Source: Micavibrio_C sp965231165
Lineage (GTDB): Bacteria; Pseudomonadota; Alphaproteobacteria; Micavibrionales; Micavibrionaceae
DNA: 64,000 nucleotides
Direction: 5' to 3'
Assembly (NCBI GenBank): GCA_965231165.1
Contig: OZ246421.1
Location: 558,001-622,000, forward strand
Shown one piece after another: positions 31,057 to 39,181 of this stretch. Position numbers and translations under genes: made by a program. Within the stretch, counting starts at the first letter, position 1. Each line of letters begins with the position of its first letter. The notes beneath the pieces were generated by a model. It made no database searches. It worked only from the letters and a program-made list of their open reading frames with translations, and was not told the origin of the DNA.

Positions 31057-32865
31057 TTATTCCGCCGGTGCTTTCATTTTTACGTAGCTACCGGGGGCGT
31101 CTTCGATGAAGCTGGTGATTTTGCGCGGTTCAGTCTCTCCGTTGCTGAATTTTTCCAGCCATGCGGCCTGATGCGGCCACCATGATCCATCTGTCTGTTT
31201 TGCCGCCTTGAACCATTCTTCGCAGTCGGGCGGGGTGTCTTTGGCTGTCCAATAGACGTATTTCTTTTTATCGGGCGGATTGACCACGCCTGCCACATGG
31301 CCCGAAGCCGCCAGTACGAAGGTGTGTGGGCTTTTTATAAGCTGGGTGGTGGCGTAGGTGGCTTTCCACGGCGCGATATGGTCTTCGCAGGTGGAGAGGA
31401 AATAGCACGGTGTCTTTATGCTGCCCATATCAATGGGGGTGCCATTCATTTTGATTTTTCCCGGCTCGATCAGCGCGTTTTCGCCGTAGAGCTTGCGCAG
31501 GTAGAAGCTGTGCATGGCGGCGGGCATGTTGGTGGAATCATCATTCCAGTACAGCAGGTCGAACGGGAAGGGTTCGCGGCCCATCAGATAATTATTGATG
31601 ACAAACGACCAGATCATATCGTTCGCGCGCAGCAGCGAGAAAGTTTTCTTGAGTGCGTCGGCGGACAGGAAACCGCGGTCTTCCATGTCGCGATCCATTA
31701 GTTTCAACTGGTTTTCGTCCATGAAGAGTTTCATCTCTCCCGCATGTTCAAAATCGACCAGTGTGGTCAGGAGGGTGGCGGACGCAATGCGGTCGGCCTG
31801 ATCGTGGGCATGCAGCCATGCCAGCGTAATGGAAAGCAGGGTGCCGCCGAGACAATAGCCCATGACGTTGGCGTCTTTTTCGCCGGTGATTGTTTTGATC
31901 TGATCAAGCGCCGTCAGGATGCCTTCATCCATATAATCTTCGAAGCGTTTGCGCGCGAGTTTGCGGTCGGGGTTGACCCATGAAACAATGAATACGGTAT
32001 GCCCCTGCGCCACCAGCCAGCGCACATAGGAGTTTTCAGGTTTAAGGTCGAGGATGTAATATTTGTTGATCCATGGCGGCACGACCAGCAACGGGCGTTT
32101 GAATATTTTTTCCGTCGTCGGTTCATACTGGATCAGTTGCATCAGTTCATTTTGATAGACGACCTTGCCGGGCGTGGTGGCGATATTTTCACCCAGCTTG
32201 AAAGCATCGTAATCGGTGGTGCTGATATTCAGTTCGCCCTTGCCGCGCTCCAGATCCTCGATCAGGTTCTGCAAGCCTTTGACCAAATTTTCGCCGCGCG
32301 TCTTGATGGTTTCTTCCAGCACTTCGGGATTGGTCAGCACAAAATTCGTCGGTGAGATCGCGTTGATATATTGCCGCGTCGAGAAATCGATTTTCTGGCG
32401 AGTGTCGGCGTCCAGTCCTTCGGTATCGCGCACGACGTTTTCCAGCCAGCGGCTGGTCAACAGGTAGGATTGTTTGATAAAATCGAAATAAGCACTGTTG
32501 TCCCACAGCGGGGATTTAAACCGTTTGTCGCCCTTGTCCGGCTGGTAGAGGGTTTTGCCGTCCTGACCCATGAATTTCTTGGCGCTTTCGCTCCACAGGT
32601 TTGTCCAGTCGTTCCAGAAGTGCAATTGCATATCCACGAGTTTCTGGGGGTCTGATATTAGATTTCCCATAAACTTTGCGTAAGCTTCCTGCAGGTGCAT
32701 GGGGTCGGCGCCCAACTGGCTGTGGGCAGGGTCGTATTTTTCAAGGAATTCCTGCAATAACGGCTGCGCCCGCTGGCTGGCATCCATCAGGATATGGCCG
32801 ATCTGGATAAAATCCGGGATGGCGGCAGCGGGAATATGCGTGGTTTCTTTGTCAGGCCTGGTCAT
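31057..32865 (-). CDS. phaC: Class I poly(3-hydroxyalkanoate) synthase
   Basis: Polymerises (R)-3-hydroxyacyl-CoA into storage polyester on cytoplasmic granules. 602 residues, typical of class I. The lipase-like box is NVMGYCLGGTLLS, with the catalytic cysteine near residue 337. The Asp is in TCEDHIAPWKATYATTQLI and the His in AASGHVAGVVNPPDKKKY. The N-terminal domain carries FMGNLISDPQKLVDMQLHFW. AAGGAG precedes the ATG. No phaA, phaB, phasin or phaR is adjacent, so precursor supply must be encoded elsewhere. Confidence 0.95.
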   Translation of the reverse strand: MTRPDKETTHIPAAAIPDFIQIGHILMDASQRAQPLLQEFLEKYDPAHSQLGADPMHLQEAYAKFMGNLISDPQKLVDMQLHFWNDWTNLWSESAKKFMGQDGKTLYQPDKGDKRFKSPLWDNSAYFDFIKQSYLLTSRWLENVVRDTEGLDADTRQKIDFSTRQYINAISPTNFVLTNPEVLEETIKTRGENLVKGLQNLIEDLERGKGELNISTTDYDAFKLGENIATTPGKVVYQNELMQLIQYEPTTEKIFKRPLLVVPPWINKYYILDLKPENSYVRWLVAQGHTVFIVSWVNPDRKLARKRFEDYMDEGILTALDQIKTITGEKDANVMGYCLGGTLLSITLAWLHAHDQADRIASATLLTTLVDFEHAGEMKLFMDENQLKLMDRDMEDRGFLSADALKKTFSLLRANDMIWSFVINNYLMGREPFPFDLLYWNDDSTNMPAAMHSFYLRKLYGENALIEPGKIKMNGTPIDMGSIKTPCYFLSTCEDHIAPWKATYATTQLIKSPHTFVLAASGHVAGVVNPPDKKKYVYWTAKDTPPDCEEWFKAAKQTDGSWWPHQAAWLEKFSNGETEPRKITSFIEDAPGSYVKMKAPAE

Positions 32866-32996
32866 GGGGCGCTCCTTAAGACCCCGAAACTATGCCTGAT
32901 GATGGTTCTCAGTACAATTGCCTTAAGGTCTTGAATCCGGCGACTGAATGCGCCACGATAGCCACTTCTGATAATACTTTTGGGGAGTCCTCATCC

Positions 32997-33761
32997 TTGC
33001 GCCCGTTTATCCGCCTTGTTGGTATTGCCGTGATTGTCACCTCTTTGTCTGCCTGTGAAACGGCACGTCAGGACAAGAAGGTTGAAATCTCTCAGCCGAT
33101 GTCCGATACGGCGATGAGGGAGACCTATGCGGATATGATCCGTTATAAAGACAGCGGCAGTGTGCAGGTGTTTTCTCTGGATAGCGATATGCCTTCCGCG
33201 CCGCCGCGCGATAGCGCTTATGGTGTCGGCGTGGATTCTGTGGCGCCCATGTTGCCGCAAGGACAAGGAAAGCCTTATGGCGGCGATTCCAGCGTGATGG
33301 TTTTCCCACTGGATAACAATACGGGCCATGGCGGGCGCGGCGATATTCCCCCGATGATTACCCCTTATGATCAAGGTCTGAACGCGGCTGACGGTGCGGC
33401 GCGTATTTATTTCTCTCATGGCGCTGTGGGTGTAAACGGCGCGGGGAAGGAAGTGACTTCCCATGTGGCCAGTCAGTGCCGCGCTGTGGGCTGCGGTATC
33501 GTAAAGGTTGAAGGCCATGCCAGCACTCGTGCCGTTGCCAAAGACGAAGTGCAGCGCCGCCTGATCAACCTGAAAGTTTCGATGGATCGTGCGATGAGCG
33601 TTTCGCGCCAGTTGATCCGCGACGGTGTTGCTGCTGACGCGATTCAGGTGACTGCGCACGGTGACCGTGTGCCGCCTGTTGTGCCGTATGGTGCCGATCC
33701 TGAATCGGCGGCGCGCCGTGTTGAAATTGTGACGGGCGTTTCTAATCCCCTGATGTACTAA
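32997..33761 (+). CDS. OmpA-like domain lipoprotein
   Basis: Predicted envelope lipoprotein of 254 residues. I choose the TTG at 32997: GGGGAG lies 9 bases upstream, and it gives a clean lipoprotein signal (MRPFIRLVGIAVIVTSLSAC). The ATG at 32892 would bury that signal behind 35 residues. The middle is low-complexity with two copies of a (V)xVFxLD motif (33162 and 33294). The C-terminal OmpA-like domain shows ARIYFSHGAVGVN, VKVEGHAST, NLKVSMDRAMSVSRQLI and AARRVEIV. The usual peptidoglycan-contacting Asp after GHA is Ser here. It precedes hom by 12 bases. Confidence 0.8.
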   Translation: MRPFIRLVGIAVIVTSLSACETARQDKKVEISQPMSDTAMRETYADMIRYKDSGSVQVFSLDSDMPSAPPRDSAYGVGVDSVAPMLPQGQGKPYGGDSSVMVFPLDNNTGHGGRGDIPPMITPYDQGLNAADGAARIYFSHGAVGVNGAGKEVTSHVASQCRAVGCGIVKVEGHASTRAVAKDEVQRRLINLKVSMDRAMSVSRQLIRDGVAADAIQVTAHGDRVPPVVPYGADPESAARRVEIVTGVSNPLMY

Positions 33762-33773
33762 AAAGGTTCTGAC

Positions 33774-35066
33774 ATGACGAAAACATTACGCGTGGGTATT
33801 GCCGGTCTTGGAAATGTCGGCACCGGCGTCGTGAAGGTCATACAGAAGCATGCGCGTGATCTGGAACAGCGTTGCGGGCGTAAAATTCAAATCGTCGCCG
33901 TATCAGCGCGGAACAAGAAAAAATCACGTGGTGTTAAGCTGGCATCCTATGAGTGGGTGAACGATCCGCTGGCGCTGGTGAATAATCCGGATATTGATGT
34001 GATCGTTGAACTGATGGGCGGTTCAGAAGGTGTTGCTTACGATCTGGTTGTGGCAGCGCTGTCGGCGGGCAAGCATGTTGTTACCGCGAACAAGGCGCTG
34101 CTGGCGCATCATGGTTATGAGCTGGCGTTGCTGGCCGAAAAGCAGAAGGTCAGTCTGTGTTTTGAAGGTGCTGTTGCCGGGGGTATTCCGGCGATCAAGG
34201 CGCTGCGCGAAGGTTATGCCGCGAATGACGTGCAATCCGTGCGCGGCATTCTGAACGGCACCTGCAATTATATCCTGACCGAGATGCGTGAAACCGGGCG
34301 CGACTTCAAGGATGTGCTGAAGGAAGCACAGGCCAAAGGTTATGCAGAGGCCAATCCGTCATTCGATGTTGATGGCATCGACACCGCACACAAGCTCTCC
34401 ATTCTCACGGCGTTGGCGTTTGGCGTGAAGCCCGACATGGACAAGGTCGAGATCAAGGGTATCCGTCATATCACCGCCGCCGATATTCTGCATGCGACTG
34501 AGCTTGGTTACAGGATCAAGCTGCTGGGGCTGTGCCGCCGTGAGGGTAAAAAAATTATCCAGAGTGTCGAGCCGTGTCTGGTGCCGGAACAAAGTGCGCT
34601 TGGCTCCGTCAATGGTGTGCTGAATGCGGTGCATGTGCAGGGCGATTTTGTCGGTACGGGCTGGCTGGTCGGGCGTGGCGCGGGCGAGGGGCCGACGGCG
34701 TCCGCTGTTGTGGCTGATTTGATTGATATTGCCCGTGACCACCATGTGCCTGTATTTGGCATTCCTGCGCGCGGTATGAAAGCGGGTGCGTTTGCTTCCG
34801 CCGATATCCTGCAGGCGCATTTCTATATGCATGTAGTGGTGCGCGATCAGCCGGGTGTGCTGGCGCAGATTGCGGCGATCCTGCGTGACCACAAGGTTTC
34901 AGTCGAGGCGGTATTGCAGCGCGGGCGCGATCCCGGCAAGCCTGTTTCCGTCGTCATGACAACACATCTGGTCGGTCAGTCAAATATGCATAAGGCTGCT
35001 GAGAAGATCGGCAAACTTTCTGTGACCAAGGGTAAGCCCTGTGTCATGCGTATCGAGCAACCCTAA
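33774..35066 (+). CDS. hom: Homoserine dehydrogenase
   Basis: Reduces aspartate semialdehyde to homoserine with NAD(P)H, feeding threonine and methionine. 430 residues. Rossmann N-terminus RVGIAGLGNVGTGVVKVI. Catalytic domain VVTANKALLAHHGYELALLA, VRGILNGTCNYILTEM and EAQAKGYAEANPSFDVDGIDTAHKLSIL. A C-terminal ACT domain (HFYMHVVVRDQPGVLAQIAAIL) suggests feedback control by threonine. It is followed 14 bases later by glpX, a conserved alphaproteobacterial order with recJ. Confidence 0.96.
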   Translation: MTKTLRVGIAGLGNVGTGVVKVIQKHARDLEQRCGRKIQIVAVSARNKKKSRGVKLASYEWVNDPLALVNNPDIDVIVELMGGSEGVAYDLVVAALSAGKHVVTANKALLAHHGYELALLAEKQKVSLCFEGAVAGGIPAIKALREGYAANDVQSVRGILNGTCNYILTEMRETGRDFKDVLKEAQAKGYAEANPSFDVDGIDTAHKLSILTALAFGVKPDMDKVEIKGIRHITAADILHATELGYRIKLLGLCRREGKKIIQSVEPCLVPEQSALGSVNGVLNAVHVQGDFVGTGWLVGRGAGEGPTASAVVADLIDIARDHHVPVFGIPARGMKAGAFASADILQAHFYMHVVVRDQPGVLAQIAAILRDHKVSVEAVLQRGRDPGKPVSVVMTTHLVGQSNMHKAAEKIGKLSVTKGKPCVMRIEQP

Positions 35067-35080
35067 ATCCGGAGATTATT

Positions 35081-36082
35081 ATGTCGGCTTCAGTCCAAAA
35101 AATTTCACCCCAGGAAAGTTTCTCCATGGATCGCAACGTGGCGCTGGAAGCTGTGCGTGTGACTGAATCGGCGGCGCTGGCGGCCTCAAGGCTGGTGGGG
35201 CGCGGTGATGAAAAGGCGGCAGACAAAGCTGCCGTCGATGCGATGCGGGCGGCATTCAACACGCTGCAGATTGATGGCACGGTTGTCATCGGTGAGGGCG
35301 AGCGTGATGAAGCGCCGATGCTTTATATCGGTGAGCGTGTGGGTGCGGGCGGTCCGGCGATTGATATCGCGCTTGATCCACTCGAAGGTACATCCATCAC
35401 TGCGAATGGCGGTCCGAACGCGATGGCGGTGCTGGCGATGACGGACCGGGGCGGTTTTCTCAATGCGCCCGATACCTATATGGAGAAGATTGCCGTTGGC
35501 CCGCATATTCCAGCGAACATTCTCGATCTTGATGCGCCGGTGGCAGATATTGTCCGCCGATTGGCGAAAGAGAAAGATGCGCGGGTTGAAGATTTGCTGA
35601 TCTGCATTCTCGACCGCCCGCGCCATGAATCTCTGATCCGTTCCGTGCGTGAAACAGGGGCGCGGATCATGCTCATTCAGGATGGCGATGTCAGCGCGGT
35701 GATGGCAACCGCCGATCCGCTCACTGGTATTGATATGTATGTGGGCACAGGCGGCGCGCCCGAGGGGGTTTTGGCGGCGGCGGCGCTGCAATGCACGGGC
35801 GGCAGCATGCTCGGGCGTCTGGTGTTCCGCAATGATGATGAGAAAATGCGCGCCGACCGCTGCGGGATCAAAGATCTGGCAAAGATTTACACCACCAATG
35901 AACTGGCCAAGCCGCAAAACGTCATGTTCGCGGCAACAGGTGTCACCGATGGCGCGATGCTCAAAGGTGTGCGCCGTTTCGCAGGTGGGGCGGTCACGCA
36001 TTCCATCGTCATGCGTTCTAAATCCGGTACAATCCGCCGCATTGAAACGCAGCATGACTTTACCCGCAAGGCTGGCTTGTAA
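35081..36082 (+). CDS. glpX: Class II fructose-1,6-bisphosphatase
   Basis: Hydrolyses fructose 1,6-bisphosphate in gluconeogenesis. 333 residues. Metal and substrate residues are seen in GTVVIGEGERDEAPMLYIGE, DIALDPLEGTSITANGGPNAMAVLA, YVGTGGAPEGVLAAAALQCTGG and the C-terminal RFAGGAVTHSIVMRS. It fits growth on amino acids, where sugars must be made. A short membrane-protein gene begins 3 bases after its stop and separates it from recJ, which usually follows directly. Confidence 0.96.
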   Translation: MSASVQKISPQESFSMDRNVALEAVRVTESAALAASRLVGRGDEKAADKAAVDAMRAAFNTLQIDGTVVIGEGERDEAPMLYIGERVGAGGPAIDIALDPLEGTSITANGGPNAMAVLAMTDRGGFLNAPDTYMEKIAVGPHIPANILDLDAPVADIVRRLAKEKDARVEDLLICILDRPRHESLIRSVRETGARIMLIQDGDVSAVMATADPLTGIDMYVGTGGAPEGVLAAAALQCTGGSMLGRLVFRNDDEKMRADRCGIKDLAKIYTTNELAKPQNVMFAATGVTDGAMLKGVRRFAGGAVTHSIVMRSKSGTIRRIETQHDFTRKAGL

Positions 36083-36085
36083 TTA

Positions 36086-36967
36086 ATGTTCTACCTTCTG
36101 ATGGCGTTTATAGGCGAGCTGGGGTTTATGGCCCTGAGCATTCTTTCAAAACGCCTGCGCAACAGAGGTGTAAAGACTTTATCTATTCTGGGTGTTTACA
36201 GTCTGCTGACCCCCGTGTGGGTCGGTATGGCGGCGTGGTTTTTGTTCCGGGGGCAAACAGACTTAAGTTTTCAATATATGGTGGTTGTAGCAGCATGGGT
36301 TTGTGTCTGCTTTACCCTCAATTTTGGCAGTACCTGGTTGATGCGCTTCCAGAGCCTGACTGATGGCAGCGGTTATAAATTCGGATTCACGGTATTTTGG
36401 GCGCTGATCGCCGACCTGCTTTTCTTTCAGCATGATTTTTCGATGGAGAAAGCCTTGGCGTTGCTCCTGCTTTTTGGTGGCGGTACTGTCCTGCATTTCA
36501 GTCGCCAGACTGTCGTCGTGGATGCATTGCGCATGCCGTTGGCCAAGCGCCTTGGGATTATCATGTTTCTGGCATTGGTGGAGGCCTCGACTTATTTCCT
36601 GTTTAAAGTCGGCGCGACGATGCAGTCTTCCGACTTGTTTCATAATGCGTTGTCCCAGGCGCTATTGTTTTCGATATTTTTTATTATGGGTTGGAAGGCT
36701 TATCAATCGGATAAGGCGTTTGGTCATTTCCCAACATCCTATGCTGTTATTTTGACCGCTCTGCTGCTGGTGGCTGCGGTGGCTGATGGTTTTGCGATTG
36801 CCGGGTTGTCGCTGACCTTATTTGTGATGTTCAGCCTGATCCGTATGGCGGCTTTTGCGGTACATGATATGAAGACCGGCGAAATTCTGGTTTCGTTCAA
36901 AACCATACTGGCTGTCAGTCTGATTGCCTGCGGTTTTTGTATTGTCGCCATTACGGGGCAGGGGTAA
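36086..36967 (+). CDS. DMT/EamA-like multi-pass membrane protein
   Basis: A 293-residue protein with about nine or ten hydrophobic helices, for example MFYLLMAFIGELGFMALSIL, YMVVVAAWVCVCFTLNFG, ALALLLLFGGGTVLHF, LGIIMFLALVEASTYFLF, ALLFSIFFIMGWKAY and AVILTALLLVAAVADGFAIA. The count and spacing recall drug/metabolite transporter proteins, although the EamA repeat is not obvious. It is squeezed between glpX (3 bases) and recJ (8 bases), so it is cotranscribed with them. It may be an insertion into a conserved pair. Substrate unknown. Confidence 0.7.
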   Translation: MFYLLMAFIGELGFMALSILSKRLRNRGVKTLSILGVYSLLTPVWVGMAAWFLFRGQTDLSFQYMVVVAAWVCVCFTLNFGSTWLMRFQSLTDGSGYKFGFTVFWALIADLLFFQHDFSMEKALALLLLFGGGTVLHFSRQTVVVDALRMPLAKRLGIIMFLALVEASTYFLFKVGATMQSSDLFHNALSQALLFSIFFIMGWKAYQSDKAFGHFPTSYAVILTALLLVAAVADGFAIAGLSLTLFVMFSLIRMAAFAVHDMKTGEILVSFKTILAVSLIACGFCIVAITGQG

Positions 36968-36975
36968 GGTAAGTT

Positions 36976-38787
36976 ATGGATACATTGCTGAAAGTCGATA
37001 ATTCGCTGATGCAGGCGCGGTGGGTTGTTCCTGTGGTGCCGCTGGATGCTGTCGAGCAGATTGCGCGCCAACATGATCTTCCCGAAATTATTGCGCGGCT
37101 GATACAAGGCCGCAATATCCCTGCTGACAAAATCGAAAGTTTCCTTGAGCCTAAATTATCGCGGGATTTTCCCGATCCGTTTTCATTACAGGGGATGACG
37201 GCGCTGGCAGATGATCTGGCGCTGGCGATTATGGACGGCAAAAAAATCGCCGTGTTCGGGGATTTCGATGTCGATGGTGCGACCTCGACGGCGATCCTCG
37301 TGCGGTTCCTGCGTCATTGCGGTGTCGATGCGCGGTTTTATATTCCCGACCGCATGAAGGAAGGGTATGGCCCGAATATCAATGCGCTGACCAAATTACG
37401 GGCTGAAGGGGCGGATATCTGTATCCTCGCCGATTGCGGCACCACCGCGCACGATATTGTCGAGCAAGCGGCGGCGACGGGGCTTGAGGTTGTGATCCTT
37501 GATCACCATGAAGCTGAAGATACGTTGCCTGTGGCAAAACACCTGATTAACCCCAAGCGCAAGGATGATGCCTCCGGCCTGACCATGTTGGCGGCATGCG
37601 GTGTCAGCTTCCTGACTTGTGTGGCGATCAATACGAAACTGCGCGAACGCGGGTTCTTTAAAGATAAACCAGAAGCGCCGTTGAAGAACTGGCTCGATCT
37701 GGTGGCGCTTGGCACGGTGTGCGATATGGTGCCGCTGACGGGGCCGAACCGTTTGTTCGTGCGCAGCGGTTTCGTGCAGATGGCCAAGCGTGAGAATATC
37801 GGCATTGATGCCTTGTGCCATGTGGCCAAGCTGACGGATGATCCGAATGTCTATCATGCCGGGTTTGTGCTGGGGCCGCGTATCAATGCGGGCTCGCGTG
37901 TGCATCAGGCCGATCTGGGGGCGCGGTTGCTGCTGACCAATGACCCTGAGGAAGCTAAGAACATTGCGTGGACGCTGAATGACTGCAACGAGAAGCGCAA
38001 AGATATTCAGACTGAAATGACAGCGGAAGCGATCAATCAGGTCGAGGACAAAGGCTTGACCGAAGACCCTGTCATCATCGTCGATGATGAGTGCTGGCAT
38101 CCGGGGCTTGCGGGTCTGGTGGCGAGCCGCCTGAAGGAAAAATATAACCGTCCGGCCGTGGTGGTGACCTACGCGCCGGGGGCCGATGCGGCGCTTGAAG
38201 GGCGCGGTTCCGGGCGTTCCATTCCCGGTGTGAATATCGCGGCGGGATTTATTGATGCACGGGCTGCCGGGTTGCTGGTAAAGGGCGGCGGGCATGCGAT
38301 GGCGGGCGGGTTTACGGTCCTGCCCGCGCAACTGGAATCTTTCCGCGCCTTTATGAAGGAACATATTACGCGGCAGATGAACGGCCAGCCTTCGGTGAGT
38401 GAAACCACCATCGATGGCGTACTGAGCGTTCACGGGGCGCAGTATAAATTCATCGAGATGATCCACGAAAAATTCGGGCCTTTCGGCGCGGGGCATGAAG
38501 AGCCGGTGTTCGCGTTGCCCGCCGTGCGGCTGCATATGGTGAATATCGTCGGTACGGATCACGTCCGCTGCATGGTCAGCGACTGGGAAGGCGGGGCACG
38601 GATGAAGGCGATGGCCTTCCGTGCGGCGGATACGCCGCTGGGGCAGGCGCTGTTAAAGCAGGGCAGCCGCCCCATCCACCTGATCGGCCATTTCAAGCTG
38701 GATACGTGGAACGGTGCCCAGCGGGTCGAAATGCACATACTGGACGCCGCTTTTGCCGCGGCAGAGGGGATTCAGGCCGCAGAATAG
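36976..38787 (+). CDS. recJ: Single-stranded-DNA-specific exonuclease RecJ
   Basis: 5'-3' exonuclease in recombination and mismatch repair. 603 residues. DHH-family motifs: AVFGDFDVDGATSTAIL (metal ligands, near residue 90), ILADCGTTAHDI, ILDHHEAEDTLP, and a DHHA1 part with GRGSGRSIPGVNIAAG and GGGHAMAGGFTV. The C-terminal OB-like segment ends in a Gln/Ala tail. It closes the hom-glpX-recJ block. Confidence 0.95.
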   Translation: MDTLLKVDNSLMQARWVVPVVPLDAVEQIARQHDLPEIIARLIQGRNIPADKIESFLEPKLSRDFPDPFSLQGMTALADDLALAIMDGKKIAVFGDFDVDGATSTAILVRFLRHCGVDARFYIPDRMKEGYGPNINALTKLRAEGADICILADCGTTAHDIVEQAAATGLEVVILDHHEAEDTLPVAKHLINPKRKDDASGLTMLAACGVSFLTCVAINTKLRERGFFKDKPEAPLKNWLDLVALGTVCDMVPLTGPNRLFVRSGFVQMAKRENIGIDALCHVAKLTDDPNVYHAGFVLGPRINAGSRVHQADLGARLLLTNDPEEAKNIAWTLNDCNEKRKDIQTEMTAEAINQVEDKGLTEDPVIIVDDECWHPGLAGLVASRLKEKYNRPAVVVTYAPGADAALEGRGSGRSIPGVNIAAGFIDARAAGLLVKGGGHAMAGGFTVLPAQLESFRAFMKEHITRQMNGQPSVSETTIDGVLSVHGAQYKFIEMIHEKFGPFGAGHEEPVFALPAVRLHMVNIVGTDHVRCMVSDWEGGARMKAMAFRAADTPLGQALLKQGSRPIHLIGHFKLDTWNGAQRVEMHILDAAFAAAEGIQAAE

Positions 38788-38861
38788 GCTTTTTTAACAA
38801 TATGTTAGAAAGTGCTTGCATTCCGGGCCAAGGTTTATTAGAAAAGCGCATTCCAAGGTTT

Positions 38862-38937
38862 GTCCCCTTCGTCTAGTGGCCTAGGACACATCCCTTTCAC
38901 GGATGCGACACGGGTTCAAATCCCGTAGGGGACGCCA
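38862..38937 (+). tRNA. tRNA-Glu (anticodon UUC)
   Basis: Cloverleaf: acceptor GTCCCCT / AGGGGAC and D arm with CTAGTGGCCTAGGAC. Anticodon stem CATCC / GGATG with loop CTTTCAC (anticodon TTC), and T arm CGGGTTCAAATCCCG. CCA is encoded. A terminator follows at 38958. Confidence 0.97.
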
Positions 38938-38957
38938 ATCTTGGAAATCTGATTATG

Positions 38958-38980
38958 ACCCGCCAGCAGGCGGGTTTTTT
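38958..38980 (+). terminator. Terminator after tRNA-Glu
   Basis: Perfect stem ACCCGCC / GGCGGGT with loop AGCA and a TTTTT tail. Confidence 0.9.
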
Positions 38981-39147
38981 CATGCCATACCTAAGATTGG
39001 GTATTTTGAACTTCAGGATAGATGGCACCGTCTCCCAAAACAGATACACTTACTATTAGTGATTAGGTTCATGGCCGCCGGAATGTCGGGCGCCGAACCG
39101 GATAAAGTTTATGGGTAATTACTAGAGATACTGCGTTTACTGCGTAG
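38981..39147. other. Non-coding gap between two terminators
   Basis: About 170 bases with no supported ORF, bounded by two strong GGCGGG-type terminators. It contains a short direct repeat (ACTGCGT TT ACTGCGT at 39130-39145). A small RNA ending at the second terminator is possible, but no promoter could be fixed. Confidence 0.35.
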
Positions 39148-39176
39148 AAAAGGCCCGCCATCTGGCGGGTCTTTTT
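39148..39176. terminator. Bidirectional terminator at the end of the DUF4139 gene
   Basis: Stem GGCCCGCCA / TGGCGGGTC with A-run on the left and TTTTT on the right. It follows the minus-strand DUF4139 stop directly and could also stop plus-strand transcripts. Confidence 0.85.
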
Positions 39177-39181
39177 GCATT

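Noticed and set aside
37396..38562. Minus-strand open frame of 388 codons opposite recJ
   Set aside because: Antisense to all RecJ catalytic motifs; Arg/His-rich composition and no ribosome site.
38903..39118. 71-codon ORF starting inside tRNA-Glu
   Set aside because: Overlaps the tRNA and its terminator.
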